Shown: positions 45,205 to 53,626 of the stretch, piece by piece
How positions within the stretch are numbered: the first letter of the stretch is position 1
Layout: every line of letters begins with the position of its first letter
Assembly: GCF_001636055.1 (NCBI RefSeq)
Contig: NZ_CP011789.1
Coordinates: forward strand, 3,162,001-3,226,000
Reading direction: 5' to 3'
From: Pseudomonas putida
Lineage (GTDB): Bacteria; Pseudomonadota; Gammaproteobacteria; Pseudomonadales; Pseudomonadaceae
Length of the DNA stretch: 64,000 bases
The notes under the pieces: model-generated
What the model saw: only the letters and a program-made list of their open reading frames with translations
What the model was told of the DNA's origin: nothing
Databases searched by the model: none
Program-made: the position numbers and the translations under genes

Positions 45205-45888
45205 ATGGCGCGTTTTCGGCAGCTAGCTGCCAACGACAAAGGGCGCGACTTGGCGATCGGCGATATCCACGGGCACTTCCAACGCCTGCAGGCCGCGCTC
45301 GAGCAGGCGGCATTCGATCCCGAGGTCGATCGGCTGTTCAGTGTCGGTGACCTGGTCGACCGGGGCCCGGCCAGCGAAGAGGCCCTGAACTGGTTGGCGC
45401 AACCCTGGTTTCATGCCGTGCAGGGCAATCATGAAGCATTGGCCATCAGCCACTATCGCGGTGGCCGTGTTGATCTGGACATGTACCGTGCGGCTGGCGG
45501 GGGCTGGTTTCTCGACTTGCCCAAGGCTGAGCAGGCGCGCTTCGTCGAGCAGTTCGAACGCCTGCCGGTCGCGCTCGAAGTAGAGACTGCCCACGGCTTG
45601 GTCGGCATGCTGCATGCAGACAGTCCGTTCGCCGACTGGGCTGAGCTGCGCGCCTGCCTGCAGACGAGGGACGACCCTGCCGTGCGCGAGGTCTGCCAAT
45701 GGTCGCGCCGGCGCCTGAAGAGCGGCGATAGCCAACCCATCCAGGGGCTGCGTGCGCTGCTGGTCGGCCACACCCCGGTGCTCACGCACAAGGTATTGGG
45801 CAACGTATGGCACCTGGATACCGGTGGCTGGAGCAGCGGTTTTTTCAGCCTGCTGGATATCGGCACGCTGACGCTGATCAACCAGTGA
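45205..45888 (+). CDS. PPP-family metallophosphatase (PrpA/PphA-like)
   Basis: 227 residues. The phosphoesterase motifs appear in order: GDIHGHFQRL (metal ligands), GDLVDRGPASEEAL, GNHEALAI, and the final His in LLVGHTPV. It hydrolyses phosphoserine/threonine/tyrosine proteins or diadenosine polyphosphates; bacterial members cannot be told apart by sequence alone. The ATG at 45205 with GAGGAA upstream is chosen. Confidence 0.85.
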   Translation: MARFRQLAANDKGRDLAIGDIHGHFQRLQAALEQAAFDPEVDRLFSVGDLVDRGPASEEALNWLAQPWFHAVQGNHEALAISHYRGGRVDLDMYRAAGGGWFLDLPKAEQARFVEQFERLPVALEVETAHGLVGMLHADSPFADWAELRACLQTRDDPAVREVCQWSRRRLKSGDSQPIQGLRALLVGHTPVLTHKVLGNVWHLDTGGWSSGFFSLLDIGTLTLINQ

Positions 45889-46007
45889 CACATCTGCGAC
45901 CTTCCCAAAAACGACCACCCACACATTCGGGGTATGTCTGCAGCCAGCCAGACCTCCCATAGTGACCCCATCGGCTCAATCCGGAGCAGTCACACGATGG
46001 AGTTGCT

Positions 46008-47114
46008 ATGCGCAAGGCACTGAAGGTGATTGGCGGTCTGCTGCTGGTGTCCTCGACGGCACTGGTGCAGGCAGCGGCAGAGGGGGACAGCAGCAACACG
46101 CTCAGGCTGTACAACTGGACTGACTACATCGGTGAAACCACCTTGGCCGACTTCGAAAAGGCCACCGGCATCAAAGTGGTTTACGACACCTTCGATGGCT
46201 ATGAAACGGTCCAGACCAAACTGCTCACCGGCCGCTCCGGCTACGACCTGGTCATGCTCAATGCGTCGCTGGTGCCACCGCTGATCCAGGCCGGTGTGTT
46301 CCAGGCCCTGGACAAACAGCAACTGCCCAGTTGGCACAACCTCGACGAGCAGGTGGTCAGCAACCTGCAAGGTTACGACCCTGGCCTGAAGTACTCGGCG
46401 CCCTACACCTGGGGCAGCTCCGGCGTTACCTACAACGTCGACAAGATCAAGGCGCGCATGCCCGACGCACCGATCGGCTCGCTGGCCATGTTGTTCGACC
46501 CTGCCATTGTTTCGCGCTTCGCCGATTGCGGGGTGACTTTGATGGACGCCCCCACCGAAGTGATTCCACTGGCCCTGCAGTACCTGGGCAAGGATCCGCG
46601 CAGCGCCGCACCGGCAGATCTCAAGGCCGCCGAGCAGCTACTGCTGGGCATCCGCCCCTATATCCGCAAGTTCGACTCGGTCAACTACCTGACCAGCCTG
46701 CCCAACGGCGACGTGTGCCTGGCCTTGACCTGGTCGGGCGACTACGCCACCGCCCAGGCGCGTGCGGTGGAGGCGAAGAAGGCTATCAAGCTGGCGTTCT
46801 TCATTCCCAAGGAAGGCTCGCTGATCTGGTTCGACAACCTCTACATCCCCAAGGACGCGCCGCACGCCAGCAACGCCCATCGCTTCATCGAGTTCCTGCT
46901 GCAGCCACAGACCATGGCCAAGGTGACCAACTTCATCCACTACGCCAACAGCAATGCCGCGGCCACCGCCCTGGTAAAGGCCGATATCCGCCAGGACCCG
47001 GCGATCTACCCGGACGCCCAGACCCGCGAACGGCTGTTCGCGCAAAAGACCCAGACACCCAAGGACATGCGTGCGATCACGCGGGTCTGGAGCACGGTCA
47101 AGACCGGATTCTGA
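46008..47114 (+). CDS. Polyamine ABC transporter substrate-binding protein (SpuD/PotF-like)
   Basis: 368 residues. Signal peptide of ~23 residues (VSSTALVQAAAE), then the PotD/PotF fold: LRLYNWTDYIGETTLADFEKATGIKVVYDTFDGYE (within residues ~30-65) contains the aromatic ligand-binding residues. It should bind putrescine or spermidine. Transport partners are absent here; the next gene, 34 bases on, is a polyamine-type transaminase. Confidence 0.88.
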   Translation: MRKALKVIGGLLLVSSTALVQAAAEGDSSNTLRLYNWTDYIGETTLADFEKATGIKVVYDTFDGYETVQTKLLTGRSGYDLVMLNASLVPPLIQAGVFQALDKQQLPSWHNLDEQVVSNLQGYDPGLKYSAPYTWGSSGVTYNVDKIKARMPDAPIGSLAMLFDPAIVSRFADCGVTLMDAPTEVIPLALQYLGKDPRSAAPADLKAAEQLLLGIRPYIRKFDSVNYLTSLPNGDVCLALTWSGDYATAQARAVEAKKAIKLAFFIPKEGSLIWFDNLYIPKDAPHASNAHRFIEFLLQPQTMAKVTNFIHYANSNAAATALVKADIRQDPAIYPDAQTRERLFAQKTQTPKDMRAITRVWSTVKTGF

Positions 47115-47148
47115 ACATTTTCGAACGATCCTCGCCAAGGAGCTGCCC

Positions 47149-48561
47149 ATGGCCACCTCAAACAACGCATTCGCTATCGTCCACGATCCATTGGTGGAAG
47201 CCGACAAGGCCCATTACATGCACGGTTACCATATGTTCGACGAGCATCGCGAACAGGGCGCGCTGAACATCACCGAAGGCGAAGGCGCCTATATCCGCGA
47301 TACCCAAGGCAACCGCTTCCTCGATGCCGTTGGCGGCATGTGGTGCACCAACATTGGCCTGGGGCGCGAGGAAATGGCCTTGGCCATTGCCGACCAGGTG
47401 CGCAAGCTTGCCTATTCGAACCCGTTCTCGGACATGGCCAACGACGTGGCCATCGAGCTCTGCCGCAAGCTTGCGCAACTGGCACCGGGCGACCTGGACC
47501 ATGTCTTCCTCACCACAGGCGGCTCGACTGCCGTGGACACCGCCTACCGACTGATCCAGTACTACCAGAACTGCCGCGGCAAGCCGGGCAAGAAACACAT
47601 CATCGCCCGCTATAACGCCTACCACGGCTCGACCACCCTGACCATGCAGATCGGCAACAAGGCTGCCGACCGGGTACCTGAGTTCGACTATGCCCACGAC
47701 CTGATCCACCACATCTCCAACCCCAACCCGTACCGCGCCCCGGACAACATGGACGAAGCCGAATTCCTCGACTTTCTGGTCGCCGAGTTCGAGGACAAGA
47801 TTCTCTCCCTGGGGGCCGACAACGTCGCAGCCTTCTTCGCCGAACCTATCATGGGCTCGGGCGGGGTGATCATCCCGCCCGAGGGGTACTTCGCGCGCAT
47901 GTGGCAGCTGTGCCAGACCTACGACATCCTGTTCGTCGCCGACGAAGTAGTGACCTCGTTCGGACGCCTGGGCACCTTCTTCGCCAGCGAAGAGCTGTTC
48001 GGTGTCACCCCGGATATCATCACCACGGCCAAGGGCCTGACGTCCGCCTACCTGCCACTGGGTGCGTGCATCTTCTCCGAGCGTATCTGGCAGGTGATCG
48101 CCGAGCCGGGCAAGGGGCGTTGCTTCACCCACGGGTTCACCTACAGCGGCCATCCAGTGTGCTGTACCGCGGCGCTGAAGAACATCGAGATCATCGAGCG
48201 GGAAAGCTTGCTGGAACACGTCAAGGATGTTGGCAGCTACCTGGAACAACGCCTGCAGAGCCTGCGCGATCTGCCGCTGGTAGGCGATGTGCGCTGCATG
48301 AAGCTGATGGCCTGCGTCGAATTCGTCGCCGACAAGGCGAGCAAGGCACTGTTCGACGATGTGATCAATATTGGTGAGCGCATCCACAGCAAGGCCCAGG
48401 CCAGGGGTTTGCTGGTGCGGCCGATCATGCACCTGAACGTGATGTCGCCGCCGCTGATCGTCACCCGCGCCCAGGTCGACGAGATCGTCGAAACCCTGCG
48501 CCAGTGCATCCTCGAAACCGCGCGCGAGCTTGCTGCGCAAGGGTTGTATCAAGGGCGATGA
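47149..48561 (+). CDS. spuC: Class-III aminotransferase (SpuC-like, polyamine:pyruvate)
   Basis: 470 residues. PLP enzyme with Lys295 in TTAKGLTSAYLPLG and FVADEVVTSFGR. The resemblance is to putrescine-pyruvate transaminases, which start polyamine breakdown by making 4-aminobutanal. Following a polyamine-binding protein supports this. The substrate is inferred; beta-alanine or other omega-amines are possible. It is a paralogue of doeD 11 kb away but clearly diverged. Confidence 0.82.
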   Translation: MATSNNAFAIVHDPLVEADKAHYMHGYHMFDEHREQGALNITEGEGAYIRDTQGNRFLDAVGGMWCTNIGLGREEMALAIADQVRKLAYSNPFSDMANDVAIELCRKLAQLAPGDLDHVFLTTGGSTAVDTAYRLIQYYQNCRGKPGKKHIIARYNAYHGSTTLTMQIGNKAADRVPEFDYAHDLIHHISNPNPYRAPDNMDEAEFLDFLVAEFEDKILSLGADNVAAFFAEPIMGSGGVIIPPEGYFARMWQLCQTYDILFVADEVVTSFGRLGTFFASEELFGVTPDIITTAKGLTSAYLPLGACIFSERIWQVIAEPGKGRCFTHGFTYSGHPVCCTAALKNIEIIERESLLEHVKDVGSYLEQRLQSLRDLPLVGDVRCMKLMACVEFVADKASKALFDDVINIGERIHSKAQARGLLVRPIMHLNVMSPPLIVTRAQVDEIVETLRQCILETARELAAQGLYQGR

Positions 48562-48590
48562 GCAGCCTGCAACGGGCTGTGCGTGGGCGT

Positions 48591-48614
48591 GCCCGGCAGG
48601 CTAGACTGCCGGGC
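48591..48614 (+). promoter_or_regulatory. Perfect hairpin abutting the LuxR start codon
   Basis: GCCCGGCA (48591-48598) pairs with TGCCGGGC (48607-48614); the next base is the A of the ATG at 48615. It occupies the ribosome-binding position, so it could be an operator or a translation block. If translation starts instead at 48558 (overlapping the spuC stop), the hairpin is inside the gene. Confidence 0.5.
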
Positions 48615-49436
48615 ATGACCCAGGCCTCTCCCGACACACCGCTCACCCTCACTCTCGGCGCGCTGCAACAGTGGCATGCGGCGTTGCAAGGTGCGTTGTC
48701 CCATAGCGAATCACCACAGGCCCTGCAGCATCTGGCCAAGGCGCTGGGCCAACTGGTGGCGGTGGAGTCGATGATGATCAGCGTCGAAAGCCAGGGGCAG
48801 GCGCCGCGGCTGTTGTACCAGCAGGGTATTCCCGATGCCCATCGCGACGCCGTGCTCAACCGCTACTTTGCGGCCGGCTACCTGCTCGATCCGTTCTGCC
48901 TGGCGGTGCAGAGCGGGCTGGCCGAAGGTTTCTATCACTTGCAGGACATCGCGCCGGACAACTTCTTCGACAGTGACTACTACAAGGCTTACTACCTGGG
49001 CACTGGCTGCAGCGAAGACAGCTATTACATCACCGACCTCAGCGATGGCCGCAAGCTTTCTCTGAGCCTGTTCCAGGGCTGCAGCGGCACACGGCTGAGC
49101 GCGCAACAGATCGACCTGTTGCGCGCGGTCGAACCCATGGTGCGCGAACTGCTGGGGCGCTATGCACGGTACAACCTCGAACCAGGTTCGGCGCCGCTGG
49201 AGCACGCAAGTCTGCAGGCTGCGTTCGACAGCTTCGGCTGCCAGGTGCTGACTGATCGCGAGCGTGAGGTTGCACACATGATCCTGCGTGGCCATTCGGT
49301 GAAGTCAACGGCACAGGACCTCGGCATTTCGCCGGAGACCGTACGCATGCACCGCAAGAATCTCTATCTGAAGCTGGGTATCAATTCGCAATCGGAGCTG
49401 TTCGCGCGCTTCATCGACTGGCTGCGCCAGGGCTAA
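48615..49436 (+). CDS. LuxR-family transcriptional regulator
   Basis: 273 residues. The C-terminal LuxR helix-turn-helix (~208-265: LTDREREVAHMILRGHSVKSTAQDLG..., SPETVRMHRKNLYLKL) is clear. The N-terminal ~190 residues form a GAF-like sensor without the autoinducer-binding pattern. An alternative ATG at 48558 overlaps the spuC stop (ATGA). Operon position suggests control of the polyamine genes. Confidence 0.85.
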   Translation: MTQASPDTPLTLTLGALQQWHAALQGALSHSESPQALQHLAKALGQLVAVESMMISVESQGQAPRLLYQQGIPDAHRDAVLNRYFAAGYLLDPFCLAVQSGLAEGFYHLQDIAPDNFFDSDYYKAYYLGTGCSEDSYYITDLSDGRKLSLSLFQGCSGTRLSAQQIDLLRAVEPMVRELLGRYARYNLEPGSAPLEHASLQAAFDSFGCQVLTDREREVAHMILRGHSVKSTAQDLGISPETVRMHRKNLYLKLGINSQSELFARFIDWLRQG

Positions 49437-49482
49437 GGCCAATCCGAGTACCTGGTTCCTGGGAGCTCCTACCCTCAACACA

Positions 49483-49496
49483 TTTCGTACAGAGCC
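49483..49496. repeat. Solo end of the MITE-like element
   Basis: TTTCGTACAGAGCC matches exactly the right terminal repeat of the element ending at 13110. No partner end is visible nearby, so it is probably a relic. Confidence 0.4.
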
Positions 49497-49525
49497 CAAG
49501 AATCTGCTGGGAAAAGCTACATTTA

Positions 49526-49552
49526 TGGTATGTAATTACGGGCTACATACCA
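49526..49552. promoter_or_regulatory. Perfect palindrome upstream of the KfrA-like gene
   Basis: TGGTATGTA (49526-49534) and TACATACCA (49544-49552) are exact inverted repeats with a nine-base centre, 24 bases before the kfrA-like ATG and likely overlapping its promoter. KfrA proteins repress their own promoter, so this is the likely operator. Confidence 0.65.
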
Positions 49553-49575
49553 CGGTACGAAATCTAGGAGCGAAC

Positions 49576-50451
49576 ATGGCCCGCGGCGGCATCGACAAGG
49601 CGGCAGTACAGCAGGCACGGCAGGCGCTGATCGCCCGGGGCGAGCATCCGAGTATTGATGCAGTACGTATCGAATTGGGTAACACCGGTTCGAAAACCAC
49701 CATTCATCGCTACATGCGCGAGCTCGAAGCGCTGCAACCGCTGGCTGACAAGCGTTCACCGGCCCTCAGCGACACGCTGGGGCGTTTCGTTGGCCAACTG
49801 GCCGAGCAGTTGCGCGAGGAAGCAGAGGCCCGTATTCGCGACGCGCAGGCGGTGTTCGATGAACAGCGCGGCCAATTGCAGGTGCAGTTGCAACTTGCCC
49901 AGCAAGCACTCGCGGCTGCTCACCAGCAACAACAGATTCAGGTCAGCGCCCTTGCGGCCGAGTCGGAAAAGCTCGAGACAGCGCTGAGCACTCTGCAGGC
50001 CGAGCAACTGCGCAGCGCCAGCCTCAACCAGTCCCTGGGCGAACTGCGGCTCAGGCTGACCGACAAGGACGAGCAGTTGCAGCAGACGCAAGGGGAATTG
50101 CGTCAGTTGCAGCAGGACGCGATCGCCCGCCAGGAAGAACTGACACACCTGCACCGTGAGAATGAGCGCCTGCTGACCGAAAACCGACAGGCCAGCGCCC
50201 AGCACAAACAACTCGACGAACAATTGGAGCAGCGCGATGCCCAGGTTCAAGGGCTGCGCTCGATCCTGGCCCAGGCGCAGGGGGCGAGCGAGGAGGTACG
50301 TCGGCAGTTGGACAGCGAGCGTCAGGCGCTGGTGGGTCAGCGTGACATCTGCGCCGAACATATGCGCCTGATCGAGCGCCTGCAGGATCGTCTGACACTT
50401 AGCGAGGCGCGCTGTGCGCAGCTCGAGACCTTCCAGGCAAAGGGCGCGTAG
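49576..50451 (+). CDS. KfrA-like DNA-binding coiled-coil protein
   Basis: 291 residues. The N-terminal KfrA_N helix-turn-helix (~1-60: GIDKAAVQQARQALIARGEHPSIDAVRIELG, then TGSKTTIHRYMRELE) is followed by a coiled coil rich in Gln, Glu and Leu from ~65 to 285. KfrA of plasmid RK2 is an autorepressor and partition-linked protein; a chromosomal copy without plasmid genes nearby is unusual. AGGAG precedes the ATG at 49576. Confidence 0.85.
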   Translation: MARGGIDKAAVQQARQALIARGEHPSIDAVRIELGNTGSKTTIHRYMRELEALQPLADKRSPALSDTLGRFVGQLAEQLREEAEARIRDAQAVFDEQRGQLQVQLQLAQQALAAAHQQQQIQVSALAAESEKLETALSTLQAEQLRSASLNQSLGELRLRLTDKDEQLQQTQGELRQLQQDAIARQEELTHLHRENERLLTENRQASAQHKQLDEQLEQRDAQVQGLRSILAQAQGASEEVRRQLDSERQALVGQRDICAEHMRLIERLQDRLTLSEARCAQLETFQAKGA

Positions 50452-50512
50452 ATAAATCAAACTTCGCCAGACCCGCGCTTTCTTCTGTAGACACCGTTAC
50501 GGAGAACGCACC

Positions 50513-50683
50513 ATGAGCGAACAGAAACGTCCCCACCCTGCGCAAGGGCCTCACTCCTCCGACAAGGCGTCCAGCAAGCAGGACCTGGGTTTTGATCCGG
50601 ACTCTCCTGACCTGGAGGATCCGCAAGTCGACCCGCAAGGTCCGGCAAAGCCACCTCGCGATCACGAAAAGAAAGGTAAGTAA
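50513..50683 (+). CDS. Small hydrophilic protein of unknown function
   Basis: 56 residues, disordered-looking, rich in Pro, Asp, Lys and Ser (FDPDSPDLEDPQVDPQGP, ending DHEKKGK). GGAG sits 8 bases before the ATG at 50513. It resembles small stress or uncharacterised proteins of Pseudomonas; I cannot name a family. It follows the KfrA-like gene by 61 bases. Confidence 0.6.
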   Translation: MSEQKRPHPAQGPHSSDKASSKQDLGFDPDSPDLEDPQVDPQGPAKPPRDHEKKGK

Positions 50684-50747
50684 CCGAGTCATGATCCCTC
50701 GGGCGTGCGCACGCGGCAGCAAGTGCCGCGCCCGCAAGCCCGAGGGT

Positions 50748-50999
50748 TCAGCTGTCGAGCTGACGCGCCGCGTCTACGCCGGCACTGGACAACTTGATTG
50801 GATAACGCACGCTGATCTGGTGATCGGCATCGACATTGACGCTGCCATCATGGATCAAGCCGGCCTCCTGAAGCGTCTTGAGCATGCCGGCCACGGCCTT
50901 TTCGCCGCGGTAGTTGTCCAGTACTTCCTTACCCAGACCTTCAGGGTGGGCATGCAGTAGCCGAGTCAGTACTTCGGCGCGCAGAGCATCATTACTCAT
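50748..50999 (-). CDS. Small conserved-looking protein of unknown function
   Basis: 83 residues. The helical first half (LRAEVLTRLLHAHPEGLGKEVLDNYRGE and AVAGMLKTLQEAGLIHDG) looks like a small winged-helix, followed by a beta hairpin. No family recognised. It lies 26 bases downstream of the DUF4142 gene, same strand, possibly cotranscribed. Confidence 0.6.
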   Translation of the reverse strand: MSNDALRAEVLTRLLHAHPEGLGKEVLDNYRGEKAVAGMLKTLQEAGLIHDGSVNVDADHQISVRYPIKLSSAGVDAARQLDS

Positions 51000-51025
51000 A
51001 TCAAGCCTCTCTGATTACCTGTGGA

Positions 51026-51526
51026 TCACTTGCCGTGCTTGGCCTGAAGCTGTTTGGCATGCTCCAGGTGCTTCTCGAGGGTGGGCAGGGTTTCGCTGGC
51101 GAAGGCCTTGAGCTCCGGCTTGTCGGACGATGCGGCTTCCTTCTTGAACAGCTCCACGGCTTTCTCGTGGGCATCGACCTGATTGTTGACATAGGACTTG
51201 TCGAACGACTCGTCGCGCCATTCCAGGATCATCTTCTTGACTTTGTCGGTGAGCGCAGCCTCGTCAGGCACGCTGATATCCAGCTTGCGGGCGATATCAC
51301 CGAGCTTCTGGTTGGCCTGGGTGTGATCGGTGACCATCTGCTGGGCGAAGGTCTTGATCTCGGCGTCCTTGCTCTTTTCCAGCGCCAGGTTGCCGGTTAC
51401 GACTTCAGCGATACCGGCTTCGGTCGCGGCCTCGACGAAATCGTCGGAGGAAGCGGCCATCACCTGCATCGAGGCAAGGCCCATGGCCATGCACAGACCG
51501 GCTCGCTTGAGGAACAGAGTATTCAT
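51026..51526 (-). CDS. DUF4142-family periplasmic protein
   Basis: 166 residues with a signal peptide (cleavage near residue 24, GLASMQVMA-A). The ferritin-like helical DUF4142 pattern follows: FVEAATEAGIAEVVTGNLALEKSKDAEIKTFAQQMVTDH within residues ~29-67. Role unknown; such proteins appear in envelope stress settings. The ATG at 51526 gives the signal peptide. Divergent from the Zur-box operon. Confidence 0.85.
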   Translation of the reverse strand: MNTLFLKRAGLCMAMGLASMQVMAASSDDFVEAATEAGIAEVVTGNLALEKSKDAEIKTFAQQMVTDHTQANQKLGDIARKLDISVPDEAALTDKVKKMILEWRDESFDKSYVNNQVDAHEKAVELFKKEAASSDKPELKAFASETLPTLEKHLEHAKQLQAKHGK

Positions 51527-51649
51527 GTGTCTCTCCTTGTCCGTGGTCGCGACATCGGTGTCGCAGACGGTTGAGCGTCGGTAAGCGGCGAAAGTTTGAA
51601 ATTTCTCACCGGCGTCATGCTCGGCGGGAGGGGAAGGGGGTTGCAAGTA

Positions 51650-51670
51650 AATTGTTATAACGTAACATTT
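51650..51670. promoter_or_regulatory. Zur box upstream of the zinc-sparing operon
   Basis: The palindrome with core GTTA-TAACG-TAAC (51654-51666) inside A/T flanks closely matches the gammaproteobacterial Zur consensus (AAATGTTATAnTATAACATTT). It ends 31 bases before the GTG start of the carbonic anhydrase, overlapping the promoter. The three genes that follow are all known Zur targets in P. aeruginosa. Confidence 0.8.
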
Positions 51671-51701
51671 GCGTGAATCAGCTTGCCTCAGGAAACGCAC
51701 C

Positions 51702-52262
51702 GTGATCCGCAGAAACCCTTCCGGCCACCTCCCGCAAATCGCCGAATCGGCCTACATCGACAAGACCGCGATCATCTGCGGCAAGGTCATCATCAAGGAC
51801 AATGTGTTCGTCGGCCCCTACGCGGTCATTCGCGCCGACGAGGTGGACGGCACCGGTGACATGGAGCCGATCGTCATTGGTGCCAACTCCAACATTCAGG
51901 ATGGCGTGGTCATCCACTCCAAATCCGGCGCGGCGGTGAGTATCGGTGAATACACCTCCATCGCCCACCGCTCCATCGTGCATGGCCCCTGCGTGATCGG
52001 CGATCGGGTGTTCATCGGTTTCAACAGCGTGCTGTTCAATTGCCGCGTGGGTGATGGCAGCGTCGTGCGTCACAACTCGGTGGTCGATGGTCGCGACCTG
52101 CCGGAGCGCTTTTACGTACCGCCCACCGAACATATCGGCCCGCACACCGATCTTGACCGTTACCCACCGGTCAGCGTGTCAGCCTCGGAGTTCTCCGAGG
52201 ATGTCGCCCGCACCAACATCGACCTGGTGCAGGGCTACAAGGCCCTGCAGAACGAGTTCTGA
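51702..52262 (+). CDS. Gamma-class carbonic anhydrase (Cam-like)
   Basis: 186 residues, left-handed beta-helix of hexapeptide repeats (IIKDNVFVGPYAVIRADE, then IGANSNIQDGVVIHS). Metal-ligand histidines His72, His89 and His94 have the H-x4-H spacing of archaeal Cam. It can use metals other than zinc. The start is GTG at 51702 with AGGAA upstream; the frame upstream overlaps the Zur box. It is the homologue of the gene before pyrC2 in the P. aeruginosa Zur cluster. Confidence 0.87.
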   Translation: MIRRNPSGHLPQIAESAYIDKTAIICGKVIIKDNVFVGPYAVIRADEVDGTGDMEPIVIGANSNIQDGVVIHSKSGAAVSIGEYTSIAHRSIVHGPCVIGDRVFIGFNSVLFNCRVGDGSVVRHNSVVDGRDLPERFYVPPTEHIGPHTDLDRYPPVSVSASEFSEDVARTNIDLVQGYKALQNEF

Positions 52263-52264
52263 TC

Positions 52265-53602
52265 ATGGCCGACTTGCTGATACGCAACGCACGGCTGGTC
52301 AACGAAGGGCGCGAGTTCGAGGCTGACCTGCTGGTCGCCCGCGGGCGCATCGACAAGATCGCCTCGAGCATCGAAGGCGTGCGCGCTAAAGTCGAGATCG
52401 ATGCGCAAGGGCAATGGTTGCTGCCGGGAATGATCGATGACCAGGTGCACTTTCGTGAACCTGGGGCAGAGCACAAGGGGAACATTGCCAGTGAGTCGCG
52501 GGCTGCGGTGGCCGGCGGCATCACCAGTTTCATGGACATGCCCAACACCGACCCGCCAACCCTCACCACTGCGGCGCTGGCCGACAAGAAACGTCGCGCG
52601 GCGGCCAGCTCGCAGGCCAACTACGGCTTTCACTTCGGCGTCAGTCGCGACAACCTGGACACCATCGCCGCGCTCGACCCGAGTGAAGTCGCCGGGGTCA
52701 AGGTGTTCATGGGTGCGTCCACGGGCAATATGCTGGTGGACGACCCGCAGGTGCTCGAGCGGCTATTCATCTATTGCCCGACCATCCTGCTGGCCCACTG
52801 CGAACACACCCCGAGCATCCTGGCCAACGAGGCATTGTGGCGGGAGCGCCATGGCGAATTCATTCCTGCGGCCGCTCACCCGCTGATTCGCGATGCCGAT
52901 GCCTGCTATCGCTCCTCGTCACTGGCTGTGGACATGGCCAGGCGTTTCGGCACGCGCCTGCATGTGCTGCATCTGACCACCGCGCGTGAAGTGGCGCTGT
53001 TCGCCCCAGGGCCCGTGAGCAACAAGCACATTACCGCCGAGATCTGCGTGCATCACCTGCTGTTCGATGACAGCGACTATGCGCAACTCGGCCATCTGAT
53101 CAAATGCAACCCGGCCATCAAGACCCGTGCCGACCGCGATGCACTGCGCCAGGCGCTGGCCGGCGACGTGATCGACGTGATTGGCACCGATCATGCTCCG
53201 CACACGCTCGAGGAAAAACGCCGAGTCTATGGTCGCGCGCCCTCAGGCCTTCCACTGGTGCAGCATGCTTTGCCAGCCGCGCTGGAGCTGGTCGGCGAGG
53301 GCGTGCTGAGCCTGACCCAGGTAGTCGACAAGACCAGCCACGCCGTGGCCCGCCTGTTCGCCATCCGCGAGCGCGGCTTTCTGCGCGAAGGCTACTGGGC
53401 CGACCTGGCGCTGGTCGAGCGCCTGGCGCAACCGCGCCCGGTCGCCGACGACCCGATCCTGTCCCGCTGTGGCTGGACACCCTTTCAGCATCGACACCTG
53501 CGGCATGTGGTGCGCACCACCGTGGTATCCGGCCAGCTCGCCTGGCATCAGGGCCAGGTGCAGCCACGCTGCCAGGGCCTGCCGCTGATGTTCGATCGAT
53601 GA
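52265..53602 (+). CDS. Dihydroorotase paralogue (PyrC2-like)
   Basis: 445 residues, amidohydrolase fold. It catalyses carbamoyl-aspartate to dihydroorotate in pyrimidine synthesis. The metal motif reads DDQVHFREPG: the first histidine of the usual HxH is Gln60 while His62 is kept. Carbamylated-Lys region GVKVFMG, then AHCEHTP, LHVLHLTT and GTDHAPHT are present. It starts two bases after the carbonic anhydrase stop and belongs to the Zur operon as a zinc-starvation backup. Confidence 0.88.
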   Translation: MADLLIRNARLVNEGREFEADLLVARGRIDKIASSIEGVRAKVEIDAQGQWLLPGMIDDQVHFREPGAEHKGNIASESRAAVAGGITSFMDMPNTDPPTLTTAALADKKRRAAASSQANYGFHFGVSRDNLDTIAALDPSEVAGVKVFMGASTGNMLVDDPQVLERLFIYCPTILLAHCEHTPSILANEALWRERHGEFIPAAAHPLIRDADACYRSSSLAVDMARRFGTRLHVLHLTTAREVALFAPGPVSNKHITAEICVHHLLFDDSDYAQLGHLIKCNPAIKTRADRDALRQALAGDVIDVIGTDHAPHTLEEKRRVYGRAPSGLPLVQHALPAALELVGEGVLSLTQVVDKTSHAVARLFAIRERGFLREGYWADLALVERLAQPRPVADDPILSRCGWTPFQHRHLRHVVRTTVVSGQLAWHQGQVQPRCQGLPLMFDR

Positions 53603-53626
53603 CCCTTTATTGCACGAGTGTGCCCC

